Shown: positions 22,693 through 33,464, numbered from the stretch's first letter. The stretch is 64,000 nt of DNA from Petaurus breviceps papuanus (GCA_028583685.1 JAMXIF010000042.1:25219388-25283387), one strand, 5' to 3'. Translations and numbers: made by a program. The notes: generated from the letters alone by a model not told the origin.

Positions 22693-23217
22693 TGTAGCAG
22701 CAAGCACCCCAAGCGTCCTCAGGGTTTGCCGCCAATACAGGTTCTTGGATCTGCTTTGATAAAGGAAAGCAACTCAAAATGGGTTAACAAGCTTACTTTA
22801 ATCAGTCAGACCATATATCGTTTACCTTGTTCAGGGCAAAAAGGTCAGCACCCCGAACTTCAAAGTATACAGGCAGAATTATCAAGACAGAAACAGATCA
22901 AGTAGACAGCTTTCCAAACTGTCCAGCCATTACATCCATACCCAATCAACATCTGGGTTTTTCAAAGCCGGGGGACTCTCAACAATGGCTTCCCAGAATT
23001 CAGATCAAATCACAGAACACTTCTCAAAGTGAGTCCCAAAACAAAGCTACACATCAGGGCTTATATAGCCTTCTCCTGGCTCAGAGAATGTAACAACCTT
23101 ATTGACTCACTGGCCAATCAAGAAGTATCTACTGAAAAACAAGCCTCCCACCCCAGGCTCCAGGTGCACCTCAGCCTAGGGGCAGGGAAGATCTTCCAAA
23201 TTTGCATTCCCATTACA
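22693..23217 (-). mobile_element. Solo LTR of an endogenous retrovirus (fossil)
   Basis: A 525-bp TG...CA unit flanked by a perfect 5-bp duplication GATAC (22688-22692 and 23218-23222). On the minus strand it shows U3 with a CCAAT-type ATTGGCCAG box, a TATATAAG box near 23068-23060, and an ATTAAA poly(A)-type signal near 22802-22797. No internal viral genes adjoin it, so it is a solo LTR left by recombination between two LTRs. The 5-bp duplication fits a class I or class II (gamma- or beta-like) ERV. The intact duplication suggests moderate age. Confidence 0.8.
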
Positions 23218-23434
23218 GATACTAGACAAAAATAGTCAAATACTGAGAAAATGTTTTTCCTAGAGACATACGAAGGTATATGATATAGTTTAAAAATTCT
23301 GAAAAAAAGTAGTTCTATTTTCATTATGGTGAATATTTCTCTTAAGTCTGGATTATCAAAAAGAGACCCTTTACCTCCTTTCCACCATGAGAAACAGTTG
23401 ATCAAGGCCTATGCCTCCCTTCTCAAAATAGAGA

Positions 23435-23640
23435 TGCATCAGGAGGCCTAGATCAGGGGCCAGAAGACCTGGATCCTACTCCTACTTCCATCACTTGACA
23501 GGTCACTCTAATTTTTTTAAGATTCCCTTTCCCTAGCTATAAAATGGGGATAATAATTTCTGCTCGGCCTGCCTCACAGTGTTATTGGAAAAATCCTAAA
23601 ATAAAAAATATTCAACATAGTTTTGCAAATGGCACAAAAT
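23435..23640 (+). repeat. MIR
   Basis: ggccagaagacctggatcc, acttgacaggtcactc, ctataaaatggggataataa and a gttattggaaaaatcct tail. Confidence 0.75.
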
Positions 23641-23809
23641 CTCTATGTGAGTAAAATAGTATTGTCAAAGAATCTTTTCTTATAATGACTTTTCATAACA
23701 AATAATCTTTCTTCTTCAAATTGTGTATGTATCTCATGTGCCCTTGTTTTACAACAAAGAAAAAAGCTTTCTTATCTAGGTTGAAATATGTGTCATTTGA
23801 GGGAATGAA

Positions 23810-24000
23810 AGGAAGTGCAATAGTGGATGATAGTGTGGTACCCTTGTAGTTAGGAAAGTCCAGGGTTAAATAGCATATTTTGACACTCACCCATATGTGG
23901 CCATGGACAAGTTAACTTTTCTGAACTACAGCTGACTTTGGAAGACTACATGTTATAGGCAGGCTGTAATCTGAATTAGCAGAAGATAGATACTTATTAG
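23810..24000 (+). repeat. Diverged MIR
   Basis: gaagtgcaatagtggatga, agtccagggttaaatagc and ggccatggacaagttaac in MIR order. Confidence 0.5.
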
Positions 24001-24439
24001 TAAGCTGCTAAATGAAGGATCAAGGGGTTGACCTTGGAAAAGAAGAGTGACATTGTTTTTTCCCAGCCACGTCAATCAACCACCCACCACCTTCTACTCA
24101 GGGCCCTGAGAAAGAAAACCCATGACCTTGAGCTCCAAAGCCCTGCTAATCGCAGTGCCCCCAGAATGCTGACACTGTTTCCAGTTCAGCCCTTGAAGCA
24201 ATCATCAAGGAACGCTGTGCCATTGGGAATGGGAGTTGAATATTGCCTTTCTAGCCCCTGTCTCATCAGGAACCACAGCTCCTAAGGACCTGGAAAAGAA
24301 AGCTCTTGCAACCAAAATTTTTAGCATTGTTAAGTGGATCAATATGAGTAATGGGTAGGGTATGAGGCAGATTGCCATCTGCTTTGCTGCTTTGGCCTAC
24401 GGTGTGTGGAACTTTCTGACTTGCGGTACAAACCATCTG
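24001..24439. other. Unique DNA, nothing recognised
   Basis: An 85-codon plus frame at 24028-24285 has no recognisable motif and is not called. Confidence 0.4.
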
Positions 24440-24575
24440 TGTGTTGTCTCCCTCAAAATGGGAGCTTCTTGAAGGGCAGGGACTGATTTTTGTCTCTTTT
24501 TGTATCTCTAGAGTTTAGCTGGGGTTGATGGTGCCTGGCAGTAGGTGCTTAATAAATGTTGAAGGAAGAAAGTTG
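24440..24575 (+). repeat. L2 LINE 3' end
   Basis: gggagcttcttgaagggcag, ggactgatttttgtctc and ggtgcttaataaatgttgaa are the hallmark L2 terminus. Confidence 0.8.
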
Positions 24576-24619
24576 AAGGAGTTATGCTATCATATGACCT
24601 GGAACCTCCAAGTAAACTC

Positions 24620-24800
24620 CATTCCATAGAATTTTACAGTTGGAAGGACTTTAAAGATCTTCTTTTCCTCCCCCATCATTTTACAGATGAAGAAATTCAG
24701 GTCCACAGTAGTGAAGAGATTAGGTCAAATCACATTGCTTATTAATGGCTGGACTACAGCTGGGGCCTATAACTCAGGGCTCTGCAACCTGAATCATCTT
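24620..24800 (-). repeat. MIR
   Basis: cattttacagatgaagaaat, tcaggtccacagtagtgaag and cattgcttattaatggctgg. Confidence 0.7.
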
Positions 24801-25267
24801 GATTCAACCTGAACTCCAAATTCAGGGCCTTTCCTGATATTCACATTGCCTCTTAATAGAAGACACAATCGTTTATAGAACACAGAGGAGAAGGAAGGTA
24901 TGCTGTTGGGAGTATGAGGAGTGTGGGAAACGGTTTGCAAAGCAGTGTGGCATGATGGGAAAGCACTGGGGTTGGAAAGGACAATGTCAGCTCTTAAGGT
25001 CTCAGAGGCAGAAGAGTTCCAGGTGGATGCAGTGTCCAGGGATTAGCCATGTCAGTGGGCAATAGTCTGGAGTGGAAAGGAAACTCACTGAAACTGAGGG
25101 AGTCAAGGACTGATGAGACTGAGGTTTTCTGAAGGACCAGGGAATGAGACAAATATTCTGTCTAACCTGATGGGGAAATTATTAGGTGGTGTTAATAATT
25201 TGGAGTCTAGAAATTAGATTAATTTATAAAGGTGAACTCTGTAACAGAGTCAGACACTTAAGATTAG
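24801..25267. other. Unique DNA, nothing recognised
   Basis: Only weak MIR-like words (gcagtgtggcatgatggga) occur, and they are too short to call. Confidence 0.4.
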
Positions 25268-25352
25268 TTTGTGTATATATACATATGTGTGCATAATGAG
25301 TGTATGTATGTGTCTATGTATATATATATATATATATATATACTTATATTCA
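25268..25352. repeat. (TA)n/(TG)n microsatellite
   Basis: gtgtatatatacatatgtgt grading into a run of about 14 TA units. Confidence 0.9.
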
Positions 25353-27340
25353 TACATTCTGATCCTCAAGGTTCTTCTCATAATAACAAAATAGATTTGT
25401 GTTGTAAACAATTGACTTTCAAGTGGTGTACTGTTGACGGACTATGATGGGGTTCAGTAGATGATGAAGTAGGCTAGATCACTTTCCTGAGTTAGAGGTC
25501 TAAAGAGGGAAGAACCCTTTTAATACCTTGGGTGGCAAAGAAGGAAGTAGCTAGCAACTAACACTTTAGTCCCCACCAAGGGAAGGGGGATCTCATTGAG
25601 TTCTTCATGAGAGGTGGCTGCAGGATGAATTCTGGGCCTGTCACTCTGGGATAGTCTTGCTTCTCAAACCCCATAGTATTTATGAGCCTTCACTTCTTCA
25701 CTTTACTTTAGCCCCAGAAACTCAGTGCTAAAACAAAATTGATTTGCCACATCAAAAAATTGATTTACAAGTCCTACAACTCCAACAAATCAAGTGCCAG
25801 ATTTACAAATCCCCTAAAATGTACAATAAATGCCAAATAAAAACTTTCAATTTACCAATCTTTATTTGTTGGGAGCATAAATCAGAAATCAAGACAGAGT
25901 GGAGCTGGCATTGTGATGATGAAGTTTGAAAATCCCGTTCTGTTTTTGTCATCTATTCCTTCTCAACATTTGGTCTTCTATTTTAAGTGGACTTCTGGCA
26001 TTAATACATATTTCAAAATAGTATTAGTTGTAGCTTATGGAAAGTGACAGGTTGACAGAAGTTCAAGCCCCCCATAGAAAATGCAGAGGAACATTTCACA
26101 AGGATCATCAGAAGGGCTTTGGGGGACTCTTTGGGGTCAATTTCTCACTCAACAAGAGGCTATTCCAAAAGGTGAACTTTTCCTGTTTAGTCTTGCAGGG
26201 CACAGGACAGCCTTATCAAAAAGGCTTGAGCTATCCAGCTCATTGGCCGACATCTCAGAGGCAATTGGACCTCCTCTGTCTGATTTGGCATCAGACGTGG
26301 CTCCAAGATACCTTCCCTTTAGATGCTTCCCTGATCTCTGCCTGCACAAATTTTAGCAGCCATTAAAAATCTACCTTCTGTGCAGGAAGAAGATGAAAGG
26401 CCCAGAGGTGACAGATGCCAATTGTTTCCAGGGTTTATGGGCTTTGTCTTGATTGTAGAATTCCTGGGTTAGCCATGCATACTGATATAGATATACCCTT
26501 TCTGTTCACATGATACCAAGGGCTGAAGCTTTTCAAGTTCTTATTTTTTTCTTTTGAACTTTTTCCATCATTAAAAATTTGCCTATTTCCCCTTCCCCCT
26601 CCCCCTCTCAACCCCAATAGCTACAGGCAACTGAAGATGGGTAAGGGTAGTTTGAATGATGTTTCAAAAGGTTTTGGTAAAAATTCTAAGAGGAAATTAA
26701 TTTGACCACAGAAAAAAGGGGTGGGTGGAGTATGAGCTTAGCAAGAGGCCTTTCCCCTTTCTGTTTTGTGTCAGCTACCTCCTCATCCTTCTGTCTGTTC
26801 TTTCTCATTACCAAGTACCCCCTCCTCTTCCGCTCTATTTCCTTTCTTGTCTTCTCTAAGCAAAATGAAACATGGATTGAAAATGAGAATAAGAGAAGGG
26901 AAGGAGGAAGAGAAAAAGCCAAATTGCTGTTCTTGTTTTCCCCATCTTGGTCTTGTCTTTGAGTCTGTAACTTGAGCTTCTCATCCCGACCTTATTGGTT
27001 TTAGAATCACATTGTTAAGGGCCATGTTCTTCCCTCTCCCCCCCACCCCCACCCCCACCCCCATGGTTGACGCTACCGTTCTAAGTGCTCATAAATATCA
27101 GTAGGAAAAGAGAAACTACATAATATGAAAATTGAAAGACTTTCTGAGTTACTTTCCCCTCATTAAGATACCTGGTTTAGCTGGCAGATACTTTGGAGCT
27201 CCAAAGCCCTAAAAGGAAATGGCCCTTTGAAGTTCATTAGGTGTCATTAAATCCAGAAAGAGGGGAAAAAAGGCTGCATTTAAGCACCCATCCAATTGTT
27301 ACCCGGAAGGCCGAGAATCTTTTCATTCAATTCCATTCAT
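25353..27340. other. 2.0 kb of unique DNA
   Basis: No repeat or gene recognised. Overlapping frames at 26037-26366 (two plus, one minus) shadow each other and lack motifs. A purine/pyrimidine-skewed stretch lies at 26560-26620 and a G-quadruplex motif at 27038. Confidence 0.45.
27038..27062 (-). other. Canonical G-quadruplex motif
   Basis: On the minus strand G5-T-G5-T-G5-T-G7: four G runs joined by single-T loops, among the most stable arrangements known. Confidence 0.85.
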
Positions 27341-27344
27341 AGTC

Positions 27345-27474
27345 AAGCCCATACCTTCTCTGTTCCTCAGATTTTTCCTTAGTAAAATGGAGAGGTTAGA
27401 TTAGGTTAGTATCTCTTAAGTTTTTTTTTTTTTTCATCTTTTGTTCTATCTTTTTTTTTTTTTTAATATGGGAA
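27345..27474 (+). repeat. MIR tail and poly-T runs
   Basis: gttcctcagatttttcctta, gtaaaatggagaggttag, then T14 near 27421 and T15 near 27451. Confidence 0.5.
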
Positions 27475-27665
27475 AGGTGACCTCAGATGAGGGCTCCTGG
27501 ACCCCTTTGCCAGTCTGGAGAAACCTATGGACACCATTCTAAAAATAATGTTTTTTTAAATTAATAAAATAAAACATAGAAAATTTTAAAAGAAACTAAT
27601 TATATTATAGTATAGTTATCAAAATATACATATTAAAAATTATAGACCATAGGTTAAGAAATTCT
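27475..27665 (-). repeat. Ancient hAT-like element, second copy
   Basis: gacccctttgccagtctgg, gaaacctatggacaccattc, tagttatcaaaatatacat and ccataggttaagaaattctg, collinear with 21940-22165. Confidence 0.6.
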
Positions 27666-27869
27666 GCTTTTGATGTAATAGCTTTGAGGTAGAAAAATAC
27701 TTGGATCTGGGGTGGGGGCACTTTTTCAGACTCCTCAGGTCCCTATATAATGCAATGCCTTTGCTCTAAACACACCTCTTTTTCCTATCCAGCATCCCAC
27801 CCTCCCCACTCCAACACAACATGTACTGACTTGGTCTGGAACCCTCTTTATCTGGAATCTCCCATGCTA

Positions 27870-28640
27870 GACACTTTCTTTTTCTCTTCTTTTGAAATGT
27901 TTTTCTTTATTTTTAACTTTCTTTTTTTCTTAAATTTTGAGTTCTAAATTCTCTCCTTTCCTCCTCTCACCCACCCATTGAGAAAGCAAGCAATATATCA
28001 AATATGCATATGATGTCATATAAAACACATTTCCACATTAGCTATGTTGCCAAAAAAGCAAGAAAAATAAAGTGAAAAAAGCATGCTTTAATCTGCATGT
28101 AGAGTCTATCAGTTCTATCTCTGGAGGTGGCTAGCATTTTTCATCATGGGTTCTTTGGAATTGCCTTAGATCTTTATCTTAATCAAAATAACTAAGTCTT
28201 TTGTAGTTGATCATTGCTATTACTGTGTACAACATTCTTCTGGTTTTCACTTCACTTTGCATCAGTTCATGAAAGTCTTCCTAGGTTTTTCTCAAACCTG
28301 CTTGTCATTTCTTATAGCACAATAGTATTATATCACAATCATATACTAGAACTTGTTTAGCCATTTACCAGTTGATGGGCATTTCCTCAATTTCTAGTTC
28401 TTTACCACCACAAAAAGAGCTGCTATAAATATTTTTGTACAAATTGACCCTTTCCCCTTTTTTATTTCTTTGGGATATAGACCTAGGAGTGGTATTGTTG
28501 GGTCAAAGAGTATGCAATGTTTTACTACCCTTTGGGTATAGTTCCAAATTAGTCTCCAGAATGGTTGGACCAGTTCACAGCTCCACCAACAGTAGATAAG
28601 TGTCCCTGTTTTTTCTGTAGAAATGTAGGGAAACACAGTG
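27870..28640 (-). mobile_element. L1 3' end (ORF2 C-terminus and 3' UTR), 5'-truncated
   Basis: The minus-strand frame 28636-28394 reads YCWWSCELVQPFW, FDPTIPLLGLYPKE and CTKIFIAALF, matching the ORF2 C-terminus of mammalian L1 (human YCWWDCKLVQPLW, FDPAIPLLGIYP, CTRMFIAALF). The 3' UTR follows (gttcatgaaagtcttcctag read backwards) and ends at a T-rich stretch near 27880. The protein lacks everything upstream, as expected for incomplete reverse transcription. Confidence 0.85.
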
Positions 28641-28980
28641 TCAATCGACTGGCAGTGTAGGAGGGGGCTAGGTTCACTGCCTAAAGTTCTGGTCCTGGGT
28701 ACCCTAGTGAGGTCTGAAGCCTTTCCTTGTATAAATTAAAAATGTGTATGTAATAAAAACTTATTTTTCTTAGAATCATTGTCCATTGCCTTCTTTCTGA
28801 AGGTCTCTAAATCCCAAAGCAGTTGCAATAGACTTGGCAATCGCAGCCTAAGTGACCTAGCTCTCAAATAGATTCAGGCCACTTCTATGACTTTCAGCTC
28901 ATTTGAGTACTGGTTCTGGTTCTGCTGTCTACATCTGTTCTATCCTCTTCCTACCACACCATTAAAAATGTATGTTTGGT
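28641..28980. other. Unique DNA, nothing recognised
   Basis: No repeat or exon could be supported. Confidence 0.4.
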
Positions 28981-29019
28981 TTTGTGTGTGCGTGTGTGTG
29001 TGTTGTGTGTGTGTGTGTT
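28981..29019 (+). repeat. (GT)n microsatellite, interrupted
   Basis: GTGTGTGC GTGTGTGTGTG TTGTGTGTG pattern. Confidence 0.9.
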
Positions 29020-29215
29020 TATGCTGTTTGTTTCCACATCATGGTCATTTCAACCCTATCTTTTGACAAAGAAAAGCAATTAAGGAAAATCGTTAACTTT
29101 TGTGTCATGAAGCTTTTGGACAGTCTGGTAACACCTGTGGATCCCTTCTTAAAGTGTTTTGAAATGCATAGAGTAAACTATATGGGATAAAAAGTTTTTG
29201 TACACATAAAATAAA

Positions 29216-30116
29216 TATAGCCAAGATTAGAAGGAAAACAGAAAGTTGGGGAAAAATTTTTATAGATTTTTATCAAATAAAGGACTGATATCTAAAATAT
29301 ATAAAGAGCTGTGTCAAATACGTAAGAATAGGAGTCATTTCCCAGTTGATAAATGGTTAAAGAATATGAATGGGTAGTCTTCCAATGAAGAAATCAAAAC
29401 AATTTCTAGTCATATAAAGAAATGCTCTAAATCATTATTGATTAAAGAAATGCATATTAAAACAACCTGGAGATATTTTACACCTACCAGATTAGCTAAA
29501 ATGGTAGAAGGGGAAAGTGACAAATGTTGGAGGGGATGTGGAAAAATTGGGCCACTAAGTCATTATTGGTGGAATTGCAAAACAATCTAACCTTTTTGAA
29601 GAGCAATTTGGAGTTATCCCCAAACAGTTATTAAACTACCTATATACCCTTTGACCCAGCAATACCATTACTTGGTCTATTTCCGAAGATGATTAGGGAA
29701 AAAGGAGAAGAAACTATATGTTCTAAAAAGTTTTTATCTGCTCTTTTTGTGGTGGCAAAGAAGTGTAAATTGTGGAGATGCCCATCAATTGGGGAATGAC
29801 TGAACAAATTGTGGTATATCATTGTGATAGAATATTACTATGCTATAAGAAATGATGAACTCAATGATTTTATAAAAAACATGGGAAGACTTGCATAAAA
29901 TAATGATGAGCAAAATGAGCAGAACCAAGAAAACCTTGTATACAGTAACAACGATATTGTTTTAAAAACAACATTGAGTGAGTGAGTCATTTTGGATATT
30001 ATAAATACCCAAATTAACTGTAAAGGACATATGAAGAAAGATGCTATTCCAGAGAAAGAACTGAGAAATAGAAGTATCCATAGATGTATGCATATACATA
30101 CATATACACACACATA

Positions 30117-30180
<64 letters not shown>

Positions 30181-30345
30181 CACCATAGATATGGTAGCCA
30201 TATCTAGGGTGGTGGGGGGAAATATTAAAAATGTATATGATAATTTTGTTGTATATTTGAAAGGAATAGCAAGTTGTCCACAGTAGATTTGCAGTTTCCT
30301 GTACAATCATCTTTTTATTGTACTATGTTATGGAAATGCTTGTTT
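29216..30345 (+). mobile_element. L1 ORF2 C-terminal and 3' UTR fragment
   Basis: ataaaggactgatatctaaa, gataaatggttaaagaatat, aaatgttggaggggatgtgg, ccctttgacccagcaatacc and ttgtggtatatcattgtgat follow the L1 ORF2 3' order. The 3' UTR contains CA/TA microsatellites and ends in an A-rich stretch near 30360. The frames are broken. Confidence 0.8.
30089..30181 (+). repeat. (CA)n(TA)n compound microsatellite in an L1 3' UTR
   Basis: ACATACACACA passing into about 15 CA and then about 12 TA units. Confidence 0.9.
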
Positions 30346-30599
30346 TATTCCATAAATTAAAAATAACATAAGAATATGTGGGATAATAAAGGAAACCAAC
30401 CATATTGAAACAGTTATAAATATATATGATATATTTATATATTGTTATATATACATATATATATATATACATGTTATATGTATTATGTAGTGTGATCTTT
30501 CTTTCTTTCTGAAACAACTTCACAGACCTCTGGGTTGAGTCTCTGATGATTTCCTAGCTCCCTTAAACCTGCAAGAGTCTAGATTTTCCAGTAATGCAT

Positions 30600-30810
30600 G
30601 GAAAGAGGCAAATGTTTAATACAGTGGAAAGTGCCCTAGGTTGGTAGGGGAGATGGGTCAAAGGACTTGGATTTGAATCCTGCTTCTGCTACTTACAACT
30701 TGTGGGACCTCAAGCAAGTTGCCACCTCTCTGAGCCTCCCCTTCCTTATCTGTAAAATGGGTAGGTTAGATTTGGTGGCTTCTCAAGTCCTTGTAACTCT
30801 GACTCCTTTA
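30600..30810 (+). repeat. MIR-type SINE
   Basis: ttggatttgaatcctgcttc, tgctacttacaacttgtg, cttatctgtaaaatgggtag and cttctcaagtccttgtaact. Confidence 0.75.
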
Positions 30811-31101
30811 AAAACTCCTCTGCTTTGTGTCCTGCTTGACAGCACTTATGCTACCTACTGATCTTTGCCTGACTGTTCCATAGTCTAGAAAAAAGAGTCT
30901 TAGGATAATTTATTACCTCTTTTATCTTCTGTCCCCTCTTTCTTCCCCTCCTAAATGTAATCACTTCTACAGGTGTGGCAAGGATTTGACTCTCTGAGTT
31001 CCTCCTCCAATGTGAGGCTGGGAAGCTTTTCCTGCTTCCAGACATTTTGACTCCTTATCTGCAACCTCCTTCAGTTTGCTTGCAGAATTATTAGTGTTTT
31101 T
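30811..31101. other. Unique DNA, nothing recognised
   Basis: No repeat or exon could be supported. Confidence 0.4.
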
Positions 31102-31190
31102 TCAAATTGAAGGACTGTCTGTTTATGACTCTTCTTCCGAAATTAAAACGAAAGGTATGTGAAGCATAAACAGAAGGCCCTTCAATCTGA
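31102..31190. other. 89-nt imperfect hairpin, pre-miRNA-like or MITE-like
   Basis: Arms 31102-31127 and 31165-31190 pair at 22 of 26 positions plus one G-U wobble: TCAAATTGAAGGACTGTCTG... against the complement of ...CAGAAGGCCCTTCAATCTGA. The loop is 37 nt and a further CTTC/GAAG step can extend the stem. No SINE or LINE was recognised here. It may encode a small RNA or be a tiny palindromic transposon. No flanking target duplication was seen. Confidence 0.5.
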
Positions 31191-31644
31191 GCAGACTGAG
31201 GAGGGATTCTGAAAATAAACTGAAGAAGGCAAGAGATTAAAAAAATACAGTCAGGACATCCCCAAGAAAGAAAAACCAGACAATAATAAGGGTAATGGCA
31301 ATTTTAAAAGGCAGGAAGCCAAGGCACGCGTTTCTAAGACCTCACAGCAGGCCCCTCCGTCTGTGTGTGCATGGGGGATAGATAAATATAAACAAGTAAC
31401 CCACATTCACACCAGATTTGTAGGAAAGGCACTGTGTAAATTCTGTGAAAACACAAATAAGCATTAATATTAGAACTTTCTAGTGACAGTACCGGGAAAT
31501 ACAGCAGTGCCCTGTCTATCATAGTGATGTATTTTGATTATCCACACTGATATTCAGAGGTATATGGAGATTAAAAAATGTTAAGTTTCTAACAGTCTCT
31601 CCCTATTCTAGCATTAAAATATCCATAGTAACCAAAAACAACAT
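31191..31644. other. Unique DNA, nothing recognised
   Basis: No repeat or exon could be supported. Confidence 0.4.
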
Positions 31645-31940
31645 AGAACTCTGGTTTTGAAAGAGACCTTAGAGGTACTTTGGTTCAGCTCTATGCCCAA
31701 TGAATTCCCCCTATAACATTTATTACATGTCCTTGCTTAAAGACTCCCAAAGACAGTGCATTGTATTGATCGATTTTTTTTTTTTGTGAGGAAATTGTTC
31801 CTTAGAGGGAACCAAAATCTGTCTCACTCAAAGTTCAACCCATTGGTTCTAGCTCTTCCCTCTAAACTTATACAGAATAAGTCTAATCCCTTTTTCATTT
31901 AACTGGAATTAAAATATTTGAAGACCATAATGGTGATCCA
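31645..31940 (-). mobile_element. CR1/L3 LINE 3' fragment
   Basis: gaggaaattgttccttagag, acccattggttctagctctt, acagaataagtctaatccc and aatatttgaagaccataatg match the antisense CR1/L3 3' region. It runs directly into the pentanucleotide array. Confidence 0.7.
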
Positions 31941-32105
31941 TCCCTCTTCTCTTCTCTTCTCTTCTCTTCTCTTCTCTTCTCTTCTCTTCTCTTCTCTTCT
32001 CTTCTCTTCTCTTCTCTTCTCTTCTCCTCTCCTCTCCTCTCCTCTCCTCTCCTCTCCTCTCCTCTTCTCTCTTCCCTTCCCTTCCCTTCCCTTCCCTTTT
32101 CTCTT
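31941..32105 (+). repeat. 165-nt homopyrimidine compound array (CTTCT/CTCCT/CTTCC)n
   Basis: Not a single purine in 165 bases: about 18 CTTCT units, then about 9 CTCCT, then CTTCC units. In the CR1/L3 consensus, the matching place has TCTTCTCTTCTCC, so the array probably grew from the LINE itself. Long mirror-like polypyrimidine tracts can form triplex DNA. Confidence 0.95.
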
Positions 32106-32399
32106 GAGATGATTTAGTTTGCTAAAGACCTTCATAAAAGTGATGACTTTTTATGTCAACATATGTAGACAGACCCGTTGAGAGTACAGTGGGAATAACA
32201 ACATCCTTTTTCCAGGTATTCTATATTCATCCATCCCACATAACTGCTGAATGTTTTGTGTCTACCACTTTAAACTTTTGGTTAACATTGACCTTATGTC
32301 AATTACAATCCACATAAATACATTTTATAATATATTTATATATTGTACATAATTATATTTGCATTTTGTAGTGTGATAGATCTACCTTTTGTCCACATA
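32106..32399. other. AT-rich unique DNA
   Basis: Nothing recognised apart from TATATTTATATATTGTA near 32330. Confidence 0.4.
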
Positions 32400-32639
32400 A
32401 ATTCATTTCAACTCTACAAACATCTATTATATTCTCAACACAAAATTTGATACCATATGTACAGGATATAAAAAGGAAGAACACAAACCTTACCCTCAAG
32501 GATCTTGCAATTTCCTGCAAAAGTGAAGATGTAACACATATATAAGTAAGAATGCTAGAAGGAAGAGTGTAAGAGGGGTAAAGGGCAATGCAGACAGAAT
32601 TTTCTGTGAAAATTTGAAGACAGAGCACTTTGAATTGAG
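32400..32639 (+). repeat. Diverged L2-like fragment
   Basis: caaacatctattatattctc, gtacaggatataaaaagga and taccctcaaggatcttgcaa follow L2 3' order. Confidence 0.5.
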
Positions 32640-32949
32640 AGGATCAGGACAGGCTTTGTGGAGATGTCATACCTGGTCTAAACCTTGATGGCAGAGAGGG
32701 ACGTTCAGTAGGGAGATGAAAAATGGAGTGTATTTTACATATAGAGGGCAGTCTATAGGACGACTTATGAGCAGTAGGATGAATATAGGGACTACCTCAC
32801 ATTCTAGTATGTTTGGAACATAGCATATGGGAAGATGAAAGTGTGGGACTGGGGAGTGGACCAGTGTGAAATAAAGCTGGAAAGATAGTTGGGTGCCAGA
32901 TTGTGAAGGACTTTAACTGCCAGGCTAAGAGTTTGCATTCTATCCTTTC

Positions 32950-33115
32950 TAGTGGTATCAGACTCAAATAGAAATAGACCCTTGTGGGTCACATATTGAC
33001 TTTGAAAACCACAAATTAATATTATCTCTGTTGTACTATACTTTTATTCTAAACACTAAACATTCCCAATTACATTTTAATCTGGTTTGAGCAGCACTTG
33101 AGTTTGACACCTCTG
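32950..33115. mobile_element. Short hAT-like MITE with terminal inverted repeats
   Basis: Ends TAGTGGTATCAGACTC and (reverse complement of the right end) CAGAGGTGTCAAACTC match at 13 of 16 positions. It is collinear with 48803-48997 (cacaaattaatattatctct; aacattcccaattacatttt). No convincing 8-bp target duplication remains. It interrupts the old repeat between ctatccttt and ctaggtattg. Confidence 0.65.
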
Positions 33116-33180
33116 CTAGGTATTGGGGAGTCACTCAAAGTTTTTGAGGAGTGACATAGTGAATTAGAAAAATTATTTAG

Positions 33181-33430
33181 GGCCAGGCATAATGGTGGAT
33201 ATTTGTACGTACTGCTTCTGGGGCTCTGAGGTTAGTGGATTGCTTAAAATCAGAAGTTCTGAACTATGGTAAAGCTGAAGGTCTGGTACTGGTATAGTGA
33301 GTACCCAAGAGTGGGAGGCCGGTAGGCTACGCAAGGAAGAATGAACTGGTTCAGATTGAAAATGGAGCAGGTCAAAACTCCACAGCAATTGTCAGTGGAG
33401 TTGCACCTGTGTCTCAAACAAAAGAAAAAA
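33181..33430 (+). pseudogene. RN7SL pseudogene: 7SL (SRP) RNA retrocopy
   Basis: Collinear with vertebrate 7SL RNA: ggccaggcataatggtgg (gccgggcgcggtggcgcg), ggggctctgaggttagtgga, ttgcttaaaatcagaagttc, gaaggaatgaac-type centre, gaaaatggagcaggtcaaaa, ctccacagcaattgtcagtg and ttgcacctgtgtctc. About 45 nt near the 3' end (the gaatagccactgcactcc part) are missing, followed by an A-rich tail aaacaaaagaaaaaag. It is therefore a reverse-transcribed copy made by L1, not a working SRP RNA gene. Confidence 0.85.
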
Positions 33431-33464
33431 GTGTTTTTGTAGTTCTGTTAAGAATGAATTGGTG

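Larger units (their letters stand above)
29085..30420 (-). repeat. Ancient hAT-like element, third copy, split by L1
   Basis: Left part 29085-29215 has tgtgtcatgaagcttttgg, cagtctggtaacacctgtgg and tttgaaatgcatagagtaaa. Right part 30346-30420 resumes with ataagaatatgtgggataat and aaccaaccatattgaaacag. The pieces are collinear with 21940-22165 once the L1 is removed. Confidence 0.6.

Noticed and set aside
26037-26366. Three overlapping frames of 66-109 codons
   Set aside because: They shadow each other on both strands without motif or splice evidence.
32950-33115. A 4-bp CTAG target duplication for the short MITE
   Set aside because: CTAG occurs at both sides, but the terminal repeats are better aligned if part of it belongs to the element. 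The duplication is left undetermined.
33181-33430. Functional 7SL RNA gene
   Set aside because: It carries many substitutions, a gap near the 3' end and an A-rich tail, as expected of a retrocopy.
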